DNA of 19,993 bases. Origin: an uncultured Solobacterium sp. (GTDB lineage Bacteria; Bacillota_I; Bacilli_A; Erysipelotrichales; Erysipelotrichaceae). Below the pieces are notes generated by a model. It saw only the letters and a list, made by a program, of their open reading frames with translations, did no database searches and was not told the origin of the DNA. Position 1 is the stretch's first letter; every line of letters begins with the position of its first letter. Positions 1-8,327 of this stretch are shown here, one piece after another. The stretch covers positions 1-19,993 of the forward strand of contig CAJJTI010000018.1 in NCBI GenBank assembly GCA_905194705.1. Reading direction: 5' to 3'. The position numbers and the translations under genes were made by a program.

Positions 1-57
1 AATATCGCTATCAACCGCGTTTATAGGTTGAAAAAGAAAGGAGATGTATATTGTTAA
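1..57 (+). CDS. C-terminal tail of an upstream gene (partial, unidentified)
   Basis: The first frame is open from the window edge and ends at TAA 55-57, encoding an 18-residue basic tail that includes [13 protein letters not shown]. The other two + frames stop earlier, at 22-24 and 29-31. The stop overlaps an ATG at 57 (TAATG), an arrangement common in operons, and the tail would contain the Shine-Dalgarno site used by gmd. This suggests another gene of the same operon lies upstream. The fragment is too short to identify and may be chance. Confidence 0.35.
   Translation, partial: NIAINRVYRLKKKGDVYC
39..43 (+). promoter_or_regulatory. Ribosome binding site upstream of gmd
   Basis: AGGAG lies 7 nt before TTG 51 and 13 nt before ATG 57, both in the gmd frame. 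It is far from ATG 99, the start predicted from family alignment. It is the only strong site here, so the gmd protein may carry a 14-16 residue N-terminal extension. Confidence 0.5.
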
Positions 58-98
58 TGACTTGTTTTATGAGTCAATTTCAATATACCAGGTTTAAT

Positions 99-1142
99 AT
101 GAAAAAAGCACTTATTACAGGTATTACAGGTCAAGATGGATCTTATTTAGCTGAATTTTTATTAGAAAAAGGATATGAAGTACATGGTATTGTACGTCGT
201 GCTTCTATCTCAAATACAGCACGTATTGATCATTTAATCAAAGAAAAGAAAATACATTTACATGATGGAGATCTAACTGACTCTTCAGGTTTAATTCGTC
301 TTATTGGTGAAATTAAACCTGATGAAATTTATAATTTAGCAGCTCAAAGCCATGTACAGGTATCATTTGACGCTCCAGAATATTCAGGCGACGTTGATGC
401 TTTAGGTGTATTAAGAGTACTAGAAGCAGTTAGAGTATGTGGTTTAGCAAAAACTTGTAGAGTATATCAAGCATCTACTTCTGAATTATATGGAAAAGTA
501 GAAGAAGTACCACAAAAAGAAACTACACCATTCCATCCTTACAGCCCATATGCTGTAGCTAAACTCTATGGCTTCTGGATTGTCAAAGAATATCGTGAAG
601 CTTATGGTATGTTTGCAGTAAATGGTATCTTATTCAATCACGAAAGTGAAAGAAGAGGAGAAAACTTCGTTACTCGTAAAATCACTCTTGCGGCCGGTAG
701 AATTGCAGAAGGTTTACAAGACCACTTAGAACTAGGCAATATGAATAGTCTAAGAGACTGGGGTTATGCAAAAGACTATGTTGAATGTATGTGGTTAATT
801 CTTCAACAAGATCAACCAGATGATTTCGTTATCGCTACTGGTGTACAACATACTGTTAGAGACTTTACAGAAAAAGCGTTCAAAGCTAATGGCATTGATA
901 TTAAATGGGTTGGCGAAGATTTAGAAGAAAAAGGATATGATGCAAAAACAGGCAAGATGTTAGTTTGTGTAAATCCTGAATGGTTCAGACCAACTGACGT
1001 TGATAATTTATGGGGTGATCCAACAAAGGCAAAAACAGTACTTGGTTGGAATCCACAAAAAACAAGCTATGAAGAACTTGTAGAAATCATGGCAAAACAT
1101 GATAGAGAATTAGCGAAGAAAGAAAAGGCAATGACTTTATGA
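99..1142 (+). CDS. gmd: GDP-mannose 4,6-dehydratase
   Basis: This enzyme converts GDP-D-mannose to GDP-4-keto-6-deoxy-D-mannose, the first committed step to GDP-L-fucose, in the cytoplasm. The protein has 347 residues from ATG 99, the normal family length. It is an extended short-chain dehydrogenase: the nucleotide-binding loop GITGQDG is at residues 8-14, NLAAQSHV at 79-86, the catalytic Thr in STSELYG at T127, and the YxxxK pair at Y151 and K155. ATG 99 gives the N-terminus usual in the family (MKKALITG), but the good ribosome site at 39-43 favours TTG 51 or ATG 57, which would add 14-16 residues unlike the family. The stop overlaps the start of fcl (ATGA), so the two are probably translationally coupled. 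Identity is secure; the start is not. Confidence 0.95.
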   Translation: MKKALITGITGQDGSYLAEFLLEKGYEVHGIVRRASISNTARIDHLIKEKKIHLHDGDLTDSSGLIRLIGEIKPDEIYNLAAQSHVQVSFDAPEYSGDVDALGVLRVLEAVRVCGLAKTCRVYQASTSELYGKVEEVPQKETTPFHPYSPYAVAKLYGFWIVKEYREAYGMFAVNGILFNHESERRGENFVTRKITLAAGRIAEGLQDHLELGNMNSLRDWGYAKDYVECMWLILQQDQPDDFVIATGVQHTVRDFTEKAFKANGIDIKWVGEDLEEKGYDAKTGKMLVCVNPEWFRPTDVDNLWGDPTKAKTVLGWNPQKTSYEELVEIMAKHDRELAKKEKAMTL

Positions 1143-2083
1143 TGGAAAAAGATGCGAAAATTTATGTCGCAGGACATAGAGGAATGGTTGGTAGTGCCAT
1201 TGTAAGAGAACTACAGAAACAAGGCTATACAAATATTATTACGCGTACGCATGCAGAACTTGATTTATGCAGACAAATAGATGTAGAGAAGTTTTTTGCT
1301 GAAGAAAAACCAGAATATGTCTTTTTAGCTGCTGCTAAAGTTGGTGGTATTGTTGCGAATGAAGAGGCTCTAGCTGATTTCATGTATCAAAATATGATCC
1401 TTGAAATGAATGTGATTCATTCCGCATGGGAAAACGATTGTAAGAAACTGGAATTTTTAGGATCTTCCTGCATTTATCCAAGACTTGCTCCACAACCAAT
1501 GAAAGAAGATTGCTTATTAACTTCTGCTTTAGAAAAGACTAATGAAGCTTATGCTCTAGCAAAAATATCCGGTTTAAAATATTGTGAATTCTTAAACCGT
1601 CAATATGGTACAGACTATATCAGTGTCATGCCTACAAACTTATATGGTCCTAATGATAACTATCACCCAACTCATAGTCACGTACTACCTGCTTTAATCC
1701 GTCGTTTCCACGAAGCTAAAGTAAACCATTTAGACAGTGTTACTTGCTGGGGTGATGGTACACCATTAAGAGAATTCTTATATGTTGATGACTTAGCTAA
1801 TTTATGCGTTTTCTTGATGAATAACTACAGTGGTAATGAAACCGTAAATGCTGGCACTGGCAAAGAAGTAACAATTAAAGAATTAACTGAACTAGTAGCT
1901 AAAGTTGTTGGTTATACAGGTACTATTAAATGGGATACAACAAAACCAAATGGCACTCCAAGAAAATTATTAGATGTATCAAAAGCTAAGAATCTAGGCT
2001 GGAGCTATAAAACAGAACTAGAAGATGGTATTAAGCTTGCTTATGAAGACTTCTTAAATAATCCAATGAGGGCAGAAAGATGA
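1139..2083 (+). CDS. fcl: GDP-L-fucose synthase (epimerase/reductase)
   Basis: This 314-residue enzyme performs the 3,5-epimerisation and NADPH-dependent 4-reduction that turn the Gmd product into GDP-L-fucose. The Rossmann loop GHRGMVG is at residues 12-18. The catalytic Ser region SSCIYPR is at 109-115, with the conserved Cys at 111. The YxxxK pair is Y138 and K142, and the conserved His of the [10 protein letters not shown] segment is H181. These match the known catalytic Ser/Tyr/Lys and Cys/His acid-base residues of the family. The start overlaps the gmd stop by 4 nt; a second ATG at 1142 is an equally possible start. The stop overlaps the manC start in the same way. The symbol wcaG is also used for this gene. 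Confidence 0.95.
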   Translation: MMEKDAKIYVAGHRGMVGSAIVRELQKQGYTNIITRTHAELDLCRQIDVEKFFAEEKPEYVFLAAAKVGGIVANEEALADFMYQNMILEMNVIHSAWENDCKKLEFLGSSCIYPRLAPQPMKEDCLLTSALEKTNEAYALAKISGLKYCEFLNRQYGTDYISVMPTNLYGPNDNYHPTHSHVLPALIRRFHEAKVNHLDSVTCWGDGTPLREFLYVDDLANLCVFLMNNYSGNETVNAGTGKEVTIKELTELVAKVVGYTGTIKWDTTKPNGTPRKLLDVSKAKNLGWSYKTELEDGIKLAYEDFLNNPMRAER

Positions 2084-3396
2084 ATATCATACTATTATCA
2101 GGTGGGTCCGGTAAAAGACTATGGCCTCTTTCTAACGATGTAAGATCTAAACAATTCATTAAAATCTTCAAGAAAGAGGACGGCTTATATGAATCAATGG
2201 TACAGCGTGTTTATCGTCAGATTAAGACAGTAGATACAGATGCAAGTGTTGTTGTCGCAACTAGTAAAAGTCAAGTATCAAGCATTCACAATCAATTAGG
2301 TGATGATGTTGGTATATGTGTTGAACCATGCAGAAGAGATACATTTCCTGCTATTGCTTTAGCATGCTCTTATTTAAAAGATGTACAAAAAATAGATATC
2401 AATGAACCTGTTGTAGTATGTCCTGTTGATCCATATGTAGAAGATGATTATTTTAAAGCTCTTCAAGATTTATCAACTGAAGCAGTAAACTCTTCTTCTA
2501 ATTTAGTATTAATGGGAATTGAACCAACATATCCTAGTGAGAAATATGGTTATATCATCCCAAGTGATAAAGAAAAAGTTAGTAAAGTTCTATCTTTCAA
2601 AGAAAAACCAACAAAAGAAGTAGCTGAAGAATATATCAAAAAAGGTGCCCTCTGGAATGGTGGCGTATTTGCTTTCAAATTAAAGTATGTACTGGAAAAA
2701 GCTCATGAACTAATTGATTTTACAGACTATGATGATTTATTCAGTAAATATGACTCTTTAACTAAGATTTCTTTTGACTATGCTGTTGTAGAACACGAAA
2801 AAGAAATTGAAGTAATCCGTTTTAAAGGTATGTGGAAAGACTTAGGCACATGGAATACTTTAACGGAAGCGATGGAAGAAAATATAGTTGGTAAAGGTGA
2901 ACTAAATGACACATGTAAAAATGTTCATATCATCAATGAAATGGATACACCAATTCTTGCTATGGGATTACATGATGTAGTTATTTCTGCTTCTCCAGAA
3001 GGTATCTTAGTTTCTGATAAAGAACAAAGTTCTTACATCAAACCTTTTGTTGATAAATATGAGCAACAGGTCATGTTTGCCGAAAAATCCTGGGGTAGTT
3101 TTAATGTATTAAATATCGATGATAAATCTATGACAATTAAAGTTACTTTAAATGAAGGTCATCGCATGAACTATCACTCTCATGAACATAGAAATGAAGT
3201 GTGGGTTGTTACAAGCGGTACAGGCACAACAATTATTGATGGTATGAAACAAAATGTCAGTGCTGGTGATGTTATTACAATGACAAAAGGTGTTAGACAC
3301 ACAATCATTGCAAATACTGAATTAAAACTAATTGAAATCCAACTTGGAACAGATATTTCTGTACATGACAAACAGAAATTCGAACTAGAATATTAA
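2080..3396 (+). CDS. manC: Mannose-1-phosphate guanylyltransferase with C-terminal cupin
   Basis: This enzyme makes GDP-mannose from mannose-1-phosphate and GTP and so supplies Gmd. The nucleotidyltransferase signature GGSGKRLWP is at residues 8-16, the FKEKP motif at 173-177 and WNGG at 192-195. A cupin domain follows at about residues 335-430, with candidate metal ligands H366, H368, E373 and H407. In bifunctional ManC/AlgA proteins this cupin is the phosphomannose isomerase half. At 438 residues the protein is shorter than the roughly 470-480 of those enzymes. A separate manA follows, so the cupin need not supply the isomerase activity. The start overlaps the fcl stop (ATGA), with a GAGGG site just upstream. 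Confidence 0.93.
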   Translation: MNIILLSGGSGKRLWPLSNDVRSKQFIKIFKKEDGLYESMVQRVYRQIKTVDTDASVVVATSKSQVSSIHNQLGDDVGICVEPCRRDTFPAIALACSYLKDVQKIDINEPVVVCPVDPYVEDDYFKALQDLSTEAVNSSSNLVLMGIEPTYPSEKYGYIIPSDKEKVSKVLSFKEKPTKEVAEEYIKKGALWNGGVFAFKLKYVLEKAHELIDFTDYDDLFSKYDSLTKISFDYAVVEHEKEIEVIRFKGMWKDLGTWNTLTEAMEENIVGKGELNDTCKNVHIINEMDTPILAMGLHDVVISASPEGILVSDKEQSSYIKPFVDKYEQQVMFAEKSWGSFNVLNIDDKSMTIKVTLNEGHRMNYHSHEHRNEVWVVTSGTGTTIIDGMKQNVSAGDVITMTKGVRHTIIANTELKLIEIQLGTDISVHDKQKFELEY

Positions 3397-3397
3397 T

Positions 3398-4378
3398 ATG
3401 AACAATAAGAATAATCCTCTCTTACTTAGACCATCTGGAAAAGATTATTTGTGGGGTGGAAAACGTTTAAATGATGAATTTGCAAAAGGTATTCCCATGT
3501 CCCCTCTTGCTGAAACATGGGAATGTTCTGTCCACCCTGATGGACCAAGTTATGTTGTTAATCAAGAATTTGAAAATAAAACACTTCGTGAAGTGTTAGA
3601 ACAACATACTGAATTCTTAGGTACAAAACATACCAATGGTTTTCCACTTCTCATAAAATTCATAGATGCTAAAGAAGATTTATCTGTACAGGTTCATCCT
3701 GATGATGAATATGCTTTTAAATATGAAAATGGAGAACGTGGCAAAACTGAAATGTGGTATATTCTCGATGCCACAAAAGATGCTACTTTAATCTATGGTT
3801 TAAAAAGAGATATCACTAAAGAAGAATTACTAAAAGCAATTACAGATAATACATTAACGAAATACTTGCAGTATGTTCCAGTTAAAAAGGGAGATGTTTT
3901 CTTTATTGAACCAGGCACAATACATGCAATTAACGCTGGTGCTCTTATTGTCGAAATACAAGAAAGCTCCAACTTGACTTATCGTTTATATGACTATAAC
4001 CGTATTGATAAAAATGGCAAAAAAAGAGACTTGCATATACAGAAAGCGCTAAATGTAGCTCGTCTAACGAAAGCGATAGAACCTTCTCAACCAATGCGCG
4101 TGTTAAAATATGAACAGGGTAAGGCTTCAGAGTTATTATGCCGTTCTAAATACTTTGAGGTATATCGCATGATTATAAATACTGAAAGAAGACAAACAGT
4201 CACTTATTCTACTGATGACTTGTCTTTTAAAGTATTATTATGTGTACAAGGTTGTGGAACAATCAGCTATGGTAATGAATCTATGCCTTTTTATAAAGGA
4301 GACTGCATTTTTGTACCAGCGAACTCTAAACTTTTGACAATACATGGACAAGCGCAGTTTCTAGATGTTCATGCTTAA
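3398..4378 (+). CDS. manA: Mannose-6-phosphate isomerase, class I
   Basis: This zinc enzyme interconverts fructose-6-phosphate and mannose-6-phosphate, linking glycolysis to GDP-mannose. The 326-residue length fits the short Firmicutes type. Expected metal ligands are visible as Q98 and H100 in SVQVHPDDEYA, E118 in GKTEMW, and H176 in PGTIHAINAG. The TYRLYDYNR segment near residues 194-202 is also typical. The ATG begins 1 nt after the manC stop and has no clear Shine-Dalgarno site, so it probably depends on translational coupling. It opens the pathway that ends with the fucosyltransferase at the operon end. Confidence 0.94.
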   Translation: MNNKNNPLLLRPSGKDYLWGGKRLNDEFAKGIPMSPLAETWECSVHPDGPSYVVNQEFENKTLREVLEQHTEFLGTKHTNGFPLLIKFIDAKEDLSVQVHPDDEYAFKYENGERGKTEMWYILDATKDATLIYGLKRDITKEELLKAITDNTLTKYLQYVPVKKGDVFFIEPGTIHAINAGALIVEIQESSNLTYRLYDYNRIDKNGKKRDLHIQKALNVARLTKAIEPSQPMRVLKYEQGKASELLCRSKYFEVYRMIINTERRQTVTYSTDDLSFKVLLCVQGCGTISYGNESMPFYKGDCIFVPANSKLLTIHGQAQFLDVHA

Positions 4379-4399
4379 AAAGCCTTAGAAAGATATTAA

Positions 4400-4948
4400 A
4401 TGAATAAAAAATGGATTGTAGAAAATAGCGAATCATTATTAGATACGCATTGGGTAAAAGTAAGAAAAGATACTGTTAATTTACCAAACGGTACGCATAT
4501 TGATGATTTTTATGCCATAACGATAAATGATGCTTCTGCGATAGTTGCTTTAGATGAAGATCAAAATATTATCCTTAAAAAAGAATATCGCTATTGTTAT
4601 GAAAAAGAATTATTAGAAATACCTGCTGGTACTTTTGAAGAAAATGAAACAGACAGTTTAGCTGTTGCTAAAAGAGAACTCTTAGAAGAAACTGGATACT
4701 CGTCAAATGATTGGACTTATATTGGTGACACAATAGAAAGTTCTTCAAAGTTAACAAATCATATGCATATCTATTTTGCAAATAACTGTAAGAAAGTATC
4801 TCTTCCACATTTAGATGAAACAGAAATATTAGATGTCATTAAAATGCCATTAGAAGAAGCTGTCGAAAAAGTCATGAACAATGAAATTTGTTGTAACAGT
4901 TCTTCTTTTGGAATTTTGTGGGTTGATAGAAAACTCAGAAAGGACTAA
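4400..4948 (+). CDS. Nudix hydrolase (ADP-ribose/nucleotide-sugar pyrophosphatase type)
   Basis: The 182-residue protein carries a near-canonical Nudix box. G77, E83 and the segment RELLEETG (residues 92-99) are present, with one extra residue between E83 and R92 compared with the strict GX5EX7REUXEEXGU pattern. The preceding ELLEIPAG segment is typical of the ADP-ribose pyrophosphatase group, which also contains enzymes cleaving GDP-mannose. It lies 21 nt after manA and just before the phosphohexomutase. A role in trimming GDP-mannose or GDP-fucose pools is inferred from context only; general ADP-ribose housekeeping is the alternative. Confidence 0.85.
   Translation: MNKKWIVENSESLLDTHWVKVRKDTVNLPNGTHIDDFYAITINDASAIVALDEDQNIILKKEYRYCYEKELLEIPAGTFEENETDSLAVAKRELLEETGYSSNDWTYIGDTIESSSKLTNHMHIYFANNCKKVSLPHLDETEILDVIKMPLEEAVEKVMNNEICCNSSSFGILWVDRKLRKD
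4940..4944 (+). promoter_or_regulatory. Ribosome binding site fixing the phosphohexomutase start
   Basis: AAGGA lies 8 nt before ATG 4953, inside the end of the Nudix gene. It selects that ATG over the open frame reaching back to 4881, which would add 24 residues not expected in the family. Confidence 0.7.
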
Positions 4949-4952
4949 TGCC

Positions 4953-6635
4953 ATGAATGATATACAGAAAGAATATAAACGCTGGTTATTAAATGCCACC
5001 AAAGATGAAGATTTAACTAGTGAACTAAAACAAATGAGCAATATGCAGAAAGAAGATGCTTTCTACCGCAATTTATCTTTTGGTACTGGTGGCTTAAGAG
5101 GTGTTATTGGTGCTGGTACGAATCGTATCAACATTTATACAATTGCCAAAGCTTCACTTGGTCTAGCTAACTATCTAAACAAGCATTATGAAAATCCATC
5201 TGTTGTGATTGGTTATGACAGCCGTATTAAAAGTGATTTATTTGCTCATACTGCAGCAGGTATATTCGCAAGTTCTGGAATACATGTTTATATCTATTCC
5301 TGTCTATTACCTGTTCCTTGTGTTTCTTACGGCGTACGTCATTTAAAGACTTCTGCTGGTGTAATGATTACAGCTTCCCATAATCCTAGTATTTATAATG
5401 GTTATAAAGTATATGGTGATGATGGTTGTCAGATTACAACTAACGCTGCTGATGAAATCCTTGCCGAAATTGAAAGCTTAGATGTCTTTAGTGATGTTAG
5501 ATTAGGTCACTTTGATACTTTAGTAAATGAGGGAAAAATCACTTATATTGAAGATTCTGTTTTAGATTCTTTTATTGCAGAAGTAAAGAAACAATCTGTC
5601 TTATATGATGAAGAAGTAAACAAGAATGTTTCTATTGTATATAGTCCCCTTAATGGTGCTGGTTTAAAACCAGTAACTCGTACTTTAAAAGAAATGGGCT
5701 ATACAAATATTTTTGTTGTGCCTGAACAAGAAAATCCAGATGGTAACTTTCCAACTTGTCCATATCCTAATCCAGAAATAAAAGAAGCGATGGCTTTAGG
5801 GATGAAATATGCAAAAGAAAAGAATGCAGACTTACTTATCGCTACTGACCCTGATTGTGATAGAGTTGGTATCGCCGTTAAAAATCATGCAGATGAATAT
5901 GTTCTTTTATCAGGTAATGAAACAGGCTTATTACTATTTGATTATATTTGTAGCCAAAGAGAAAAACATCATACAATGCCTCAAAATCCAGTTCTTGTTA
6001 AAACTATAGTTACGACTGATTTAGCTGAAAAAATTGCTGAACACTATAACGTTTCTGTTATCAATGTCTTAACTGGGTTTAAATTTATTGGTGAACAAAT
6101 TGGCTTATTAGAAGATAAGAACGAAGAAAATCGTTATATCTTTGGTTTTGAAGAAAGCTATGGATATTTAACTGGAACTTATGTAAGAGATAAAGATGGT
6201 GTAGATGGTGCATATATGATATGTGAAATGTTCAGTTATTATGCAACTAGAGGTATTAGTCTCCTTGATAAGTTAAATGAACTATATTCTACTTACTGTT
6301 ATGCATTAAATACATTACATAGTTTTGAATTTGATGGCAGTGCGGGTGTTACATATATGCAAAATATCATGAAATCAGCTCGTCAAGATATCCATCAAAT
6401 TGGAAGTAAAAAAGTACTGCAGGTATTAGATTATGAAAAGGGCATTAATAATTTACCTAAATCTGATGTCATTAAATTTATATTAGAAGATAACTGTTCT
6501 GTTGTTTTAAGACCTTCTGGAACAGAACCAAAGCTTAAATTATATTTAAGTGTTTGCTCTAACGATAAAAGTGGGGCTACAATAGTTGAAAAAGAACTTT
6601 TGCAAAGTCTTATTCAAATAGGTGGTATTAAATGA
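4953..6635 (+). CDS. Phosphoglucomutase/phosphomannomutase (alpha-D-phosphohexomutase)
   Basis: This 560-residue enzyme shifts phosphate between C6 and C1 of glucose or mannose. In this operon it would turn mannose-6-P into mannose-1-P for ManC. The active phosphoserine is S142 in TASHNP, the metal loop DPDCDR is at residues 299-304, the sugar-binding loop GFEESYG at 398-404, and the phosphate-binding loop RPSGTEPK at 520-527. Length and the GFEESYGYLTGTYVRDKDG segment match the PGM2/PgcA type, which acts on glucose and often also mannose, rather than the shorter classical ManB. It starts 4 nt after the Nudix stop and its stop overlaps the next gene (ATGA). Substrate preference cannot be told from sequence alone. 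Confidence 0.93.
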   Translation: MNDIQKEYKRWLLNATKDEDLTSELKQMSNMQKEDAFYRNLSFGTGGLRGVIGAGTNRINIYTIAKASLGLANYLNKHYENPSVVIGYDSRIKSDLFAHTAAGIFASSGIHVYIYSCLLPVPCVSYGVRHLKTSAGVMITASHNPSIYNGYKVYGDDGCQITTNAADEILAEIESLDVFSDVRLGHFDTLVNEGKITYIEDSVLDSFIAEVKKQSVLYDEEVNKNVSIVYSPLNGAGLKPVTRTLKEMGYTNIFVVPEQENPDGNFPTCPYPNPEIKEAMALGMKYAKEKNADLLIATDPDCDRVGIAVKNHADEYVLLSGNETGLLLFDYICSQREKHHTMPQNPVLVKTIVTTDLAEKIAEHYNVSVINVLTGFKFIGEQIGLLEDKNEENRYIFGFEESYGYLTGTYVRDKDGVDGAYMICEMFSYYATRGISLLDKLNELYSTYCYALNTLHSFEFDGSAGVTYMQNIMKSARQDIHQIGSKKVLQVLDYEKGINNLPKSDVIKFILEDNCSVVLRPSGTEPKLKLYLSVCSNDKSGATIVEKELLQSLIQIGGIK

Positions 6636-7627
6636 AAAGAAAGATAAAAATCAATTTCAGCGATTTTCACAAGGGATTCAATCCTGAAAATAGTGAATAT
6701 ATGAATGTATTAAGAGAAAAGTATGATGTAGAAATATCTGATCATCCTGATTATCTAATCTATTCTGTATTTGGTACAGAATATTTAAAATACGATTGTG
6801 TTCGCATATTTTATACAGGTGAATGTGTAGTTCCTAATTTTAATGAATGTGATTACGCAATTGGTTTTGATCGAATCTCTTTTGGCGACAGATATATTAG
6901 AGTACCTATTTATCTATTACATAGTTTTAAACAAGATTATTTAAATATATTAGATAGAAAAGAATTCACGAAAGAAGACTTAGATAAAAAAGAGGGTTTC
7001 TGCAGCTTTGTATATTCAAACTGTTTCGCCCAGGATATTCGTACAACAATATTCAATAAGTTATCTGAATATAAACAAGTATCCTCTGGTGGTAGATACT
7101 TAAATAATATCGGTGGAGCTGTAAAAGATAAAACAGAATTCCAAAGCAAACACAAATTCTCTATTGCTTTTGAAAATTCATCATATAGAGGATATACAAC
7201 AGAAAAAATCGTACAATCTTTTTCCGCTTATACTATTCCTATTTATTATGGTGACCCTGATGTTGTACTAGATTTTAATGAGAAAGCTTTTATTAACTGT
7301 CATGATTATAAAAATCTCGATGAAGTTGTAGAAAAAGTAAAAGAAATTGATCAAAATGATGATTTATATTTATCAATGATTAATGAAAACCCAATCAAAG
7401 ATAAAAAAGATTTAGATGCTTTTAAAAATTTCTTATATTACATCGTTGATCAGGATTATTCTTCTGCATTTAGAAGACCTCATTCTATGTATACAGAATC
7501 TTATGACAAAATGTTAAAACGTCATCAATTTTTCGAGAAATATATTTATACAAATTATAAATATGCAAAGAATCAAATTACTCGTTTAAAAACAGGTACA
7601 TTATTAACCTCAAAAAGAACGAAATAA
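6632..7627 (+). CDS. GT10-family fucosyltransferase
   Basis: This 331-residue protein resembles the GT10 alpha-1,3/1,4-fucosyltransferases known from Helicobacter pylori, which use GDP-fucose. The family signature is at residues 177-212: FSIAFENSSYRGYTTEKI with E181, N182, Y188, E191 and K192, then TIPIYYGDPDV. A Glu in YTGE (E64) aligns with the proposed catalytic base. There is no signal peptide or membrane segment. The C-terminus (about residues 295-331) is strongly basic and aromatic, which could hold it against the membrane. It is the last gene of the operon, overlaps the mutase stop, and has a good site (AGGTGG, 6-nt spacer). It is the evident consumer of the GDP-fucose made upstream; the acceptor glycan and linkage are unknown. 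Confidence 0.9.
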   Translation: MKRKIKINFSDFHKGFNPENSEYMNVLREKYDVEISDHPDYLIYSVFGTEYLKYDCVRIFYTGECVVPNFNECDYAIGFDRISFGDRYIRVPIYLLHSFKQDYLNILDRKEFTKEDLDKKEGFCSFVYSNCFAQDIRTTIFNKLSEYKQVSSGGRYLNNIGGAVKDKTEFQSKHKFSIAFENSSYRGYTTEKIVQSFSAYTIPIYYGDPDVVLDFNEKAFINCHDYKNLDEVVEKVKEIDQNDDLYLSMINENPIKDKKDLDAFKNFLYYIVDQDYSSAFRRPHSMYTESYDKMLKRHQFFEKYIYTNYKYAKNQITRLKTGTLLTSKRTK

Positions 7628-7633
7628 ATACAT

Positions 7634-7657
7634 AAAAAGTGGCAAATGCCACTTTTT
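7634..7657. terminator. Bidirectional rho-independent terminator
   Basis: Arms AAAAAGTGGCA and TGCCACTTTTT form a GC-centred hairpin (GTGGC, loop AAAT, GCCAC) flanked by A5 on one side and T5 on the other, so it can work on both strands. It separates the convergent fucose operon and lipoprotein gene. Confidence 0.88.
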
Positions 7658-7679
7658 AAATACTAAAATTTCAAATAAA

Positions 7680-8231
7680 TTAACCTAATGGTAATACTTC
7701 AACAACATGACAAATAATTGAGCCTTCACGGATTGCATTGTCATTTGCTTTATTTAATTCATCAATAATTGTGTTATCTTCAACGATTTCAAATTTAATA
7801 CGCGCACCAACATTACGTTCCATCTTGTCTTCAGCAGATGGGTTGTATTGGTATAAAGATAATACACCAACTTTGTTAGCTTCTAGATTTAACTTAGTTT
7901 GGTTATCAGCTAGACCAAATACAAAGTATCTTTCACCATTTAGTTCCATTGGCATACCTGGCATAAATACAGCTAGGTTAGGTGTTCCATCAGGATTAAC
8001 AGTAGCGATTGTTGGAGCTGCTTGGTAAGTAGCCATAACGTTCCATAATGCATCATCTGTTAATGCACTGTCTTTGTAGTAATACTTGTCTTTTGAAGCA
8101 CTTGTAAATGTGTCAACATCAGCTACAACAGGAGCAGTACTTGCTTCAGGTGTAGCTGTTGCTTGAACAGATGCATTACTTGTGCAACCTACAAGTAACA
8201 TACTTAAAAATAATAAATTTAATTTTTTCAT
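7680..8231 (-). CDS. Lipoprotein with pyridoxamine-phosphate-oxidase-like flavin-binding split barrel
   Basis: The 183-residue protein begins with a lipoprotein signal, MKKLNLLFLSMLLVGC, giving a lipidated Cys at residue 16. A Thr/Ala/Pro-rich linker follows to about residue 40. The rest resembles the pyridoxamine 5'-phosphate oxidase-like FMN split barrel: TIATVNPDGTPNLAVF near 74-89 and TKLNLEANKVGVLSLYQYN near 112-130. The prediction is therefore a flavin-binding, membrane-anchored protein outside the cytoplasm. ATG 8231 was chosen because the signal peptide starts there and a -10 box lies at 8274-8279; longer frames would begin upstream of that promoter. AAGGA lies only 2 nt from the ATG. 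Substrate and activity are unknown; shared LysR control with the reductase at 9324 is inferred from proximity. Confidence 0.82.
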   Translation of the reverse strand: MKKLNLLFLSMLLVGCTSNASVQATATPEASTAPVVADVDTFTSASKDKYYYKDSALTDDALWNVMATYQAAPTIATVNPDGTPNLAVFMPGMPMELNGERYFVFGLADNQTKLNLEANKVGVLSLYQYNPSAEDKMERNVGARIKFEIVEDNTIIDELNKANDNAIREGSIICHVVEVLPLG

Positions 8232-8269
8232 TTTCCTTTTTCTTTCTATTATTTTGAAAGCCCTTTCCG

Positions 8270-8282
8270 GTGTATTATACAC
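8270..8282 (-). promoter_or_regulatory. Promoter -10 inside a palindrome, upstream of the split-barrel lipoprotein
   Basis: Reading the - strand, a perfect TATAAT (8274-8279) sits inside the 13-bp palindrome GTGTATAATACAC. No good -35 hexamer is seen at 16-18 nt. Symmetry over the -10 suggests a repressor or LysR-type contact, but this is untested. Confidence 0.45.
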
Positions 8283-8327
8283 TATATGTTGATATTTCGT
8301 ACACAAATATTGTTGATTATTTGTTTT

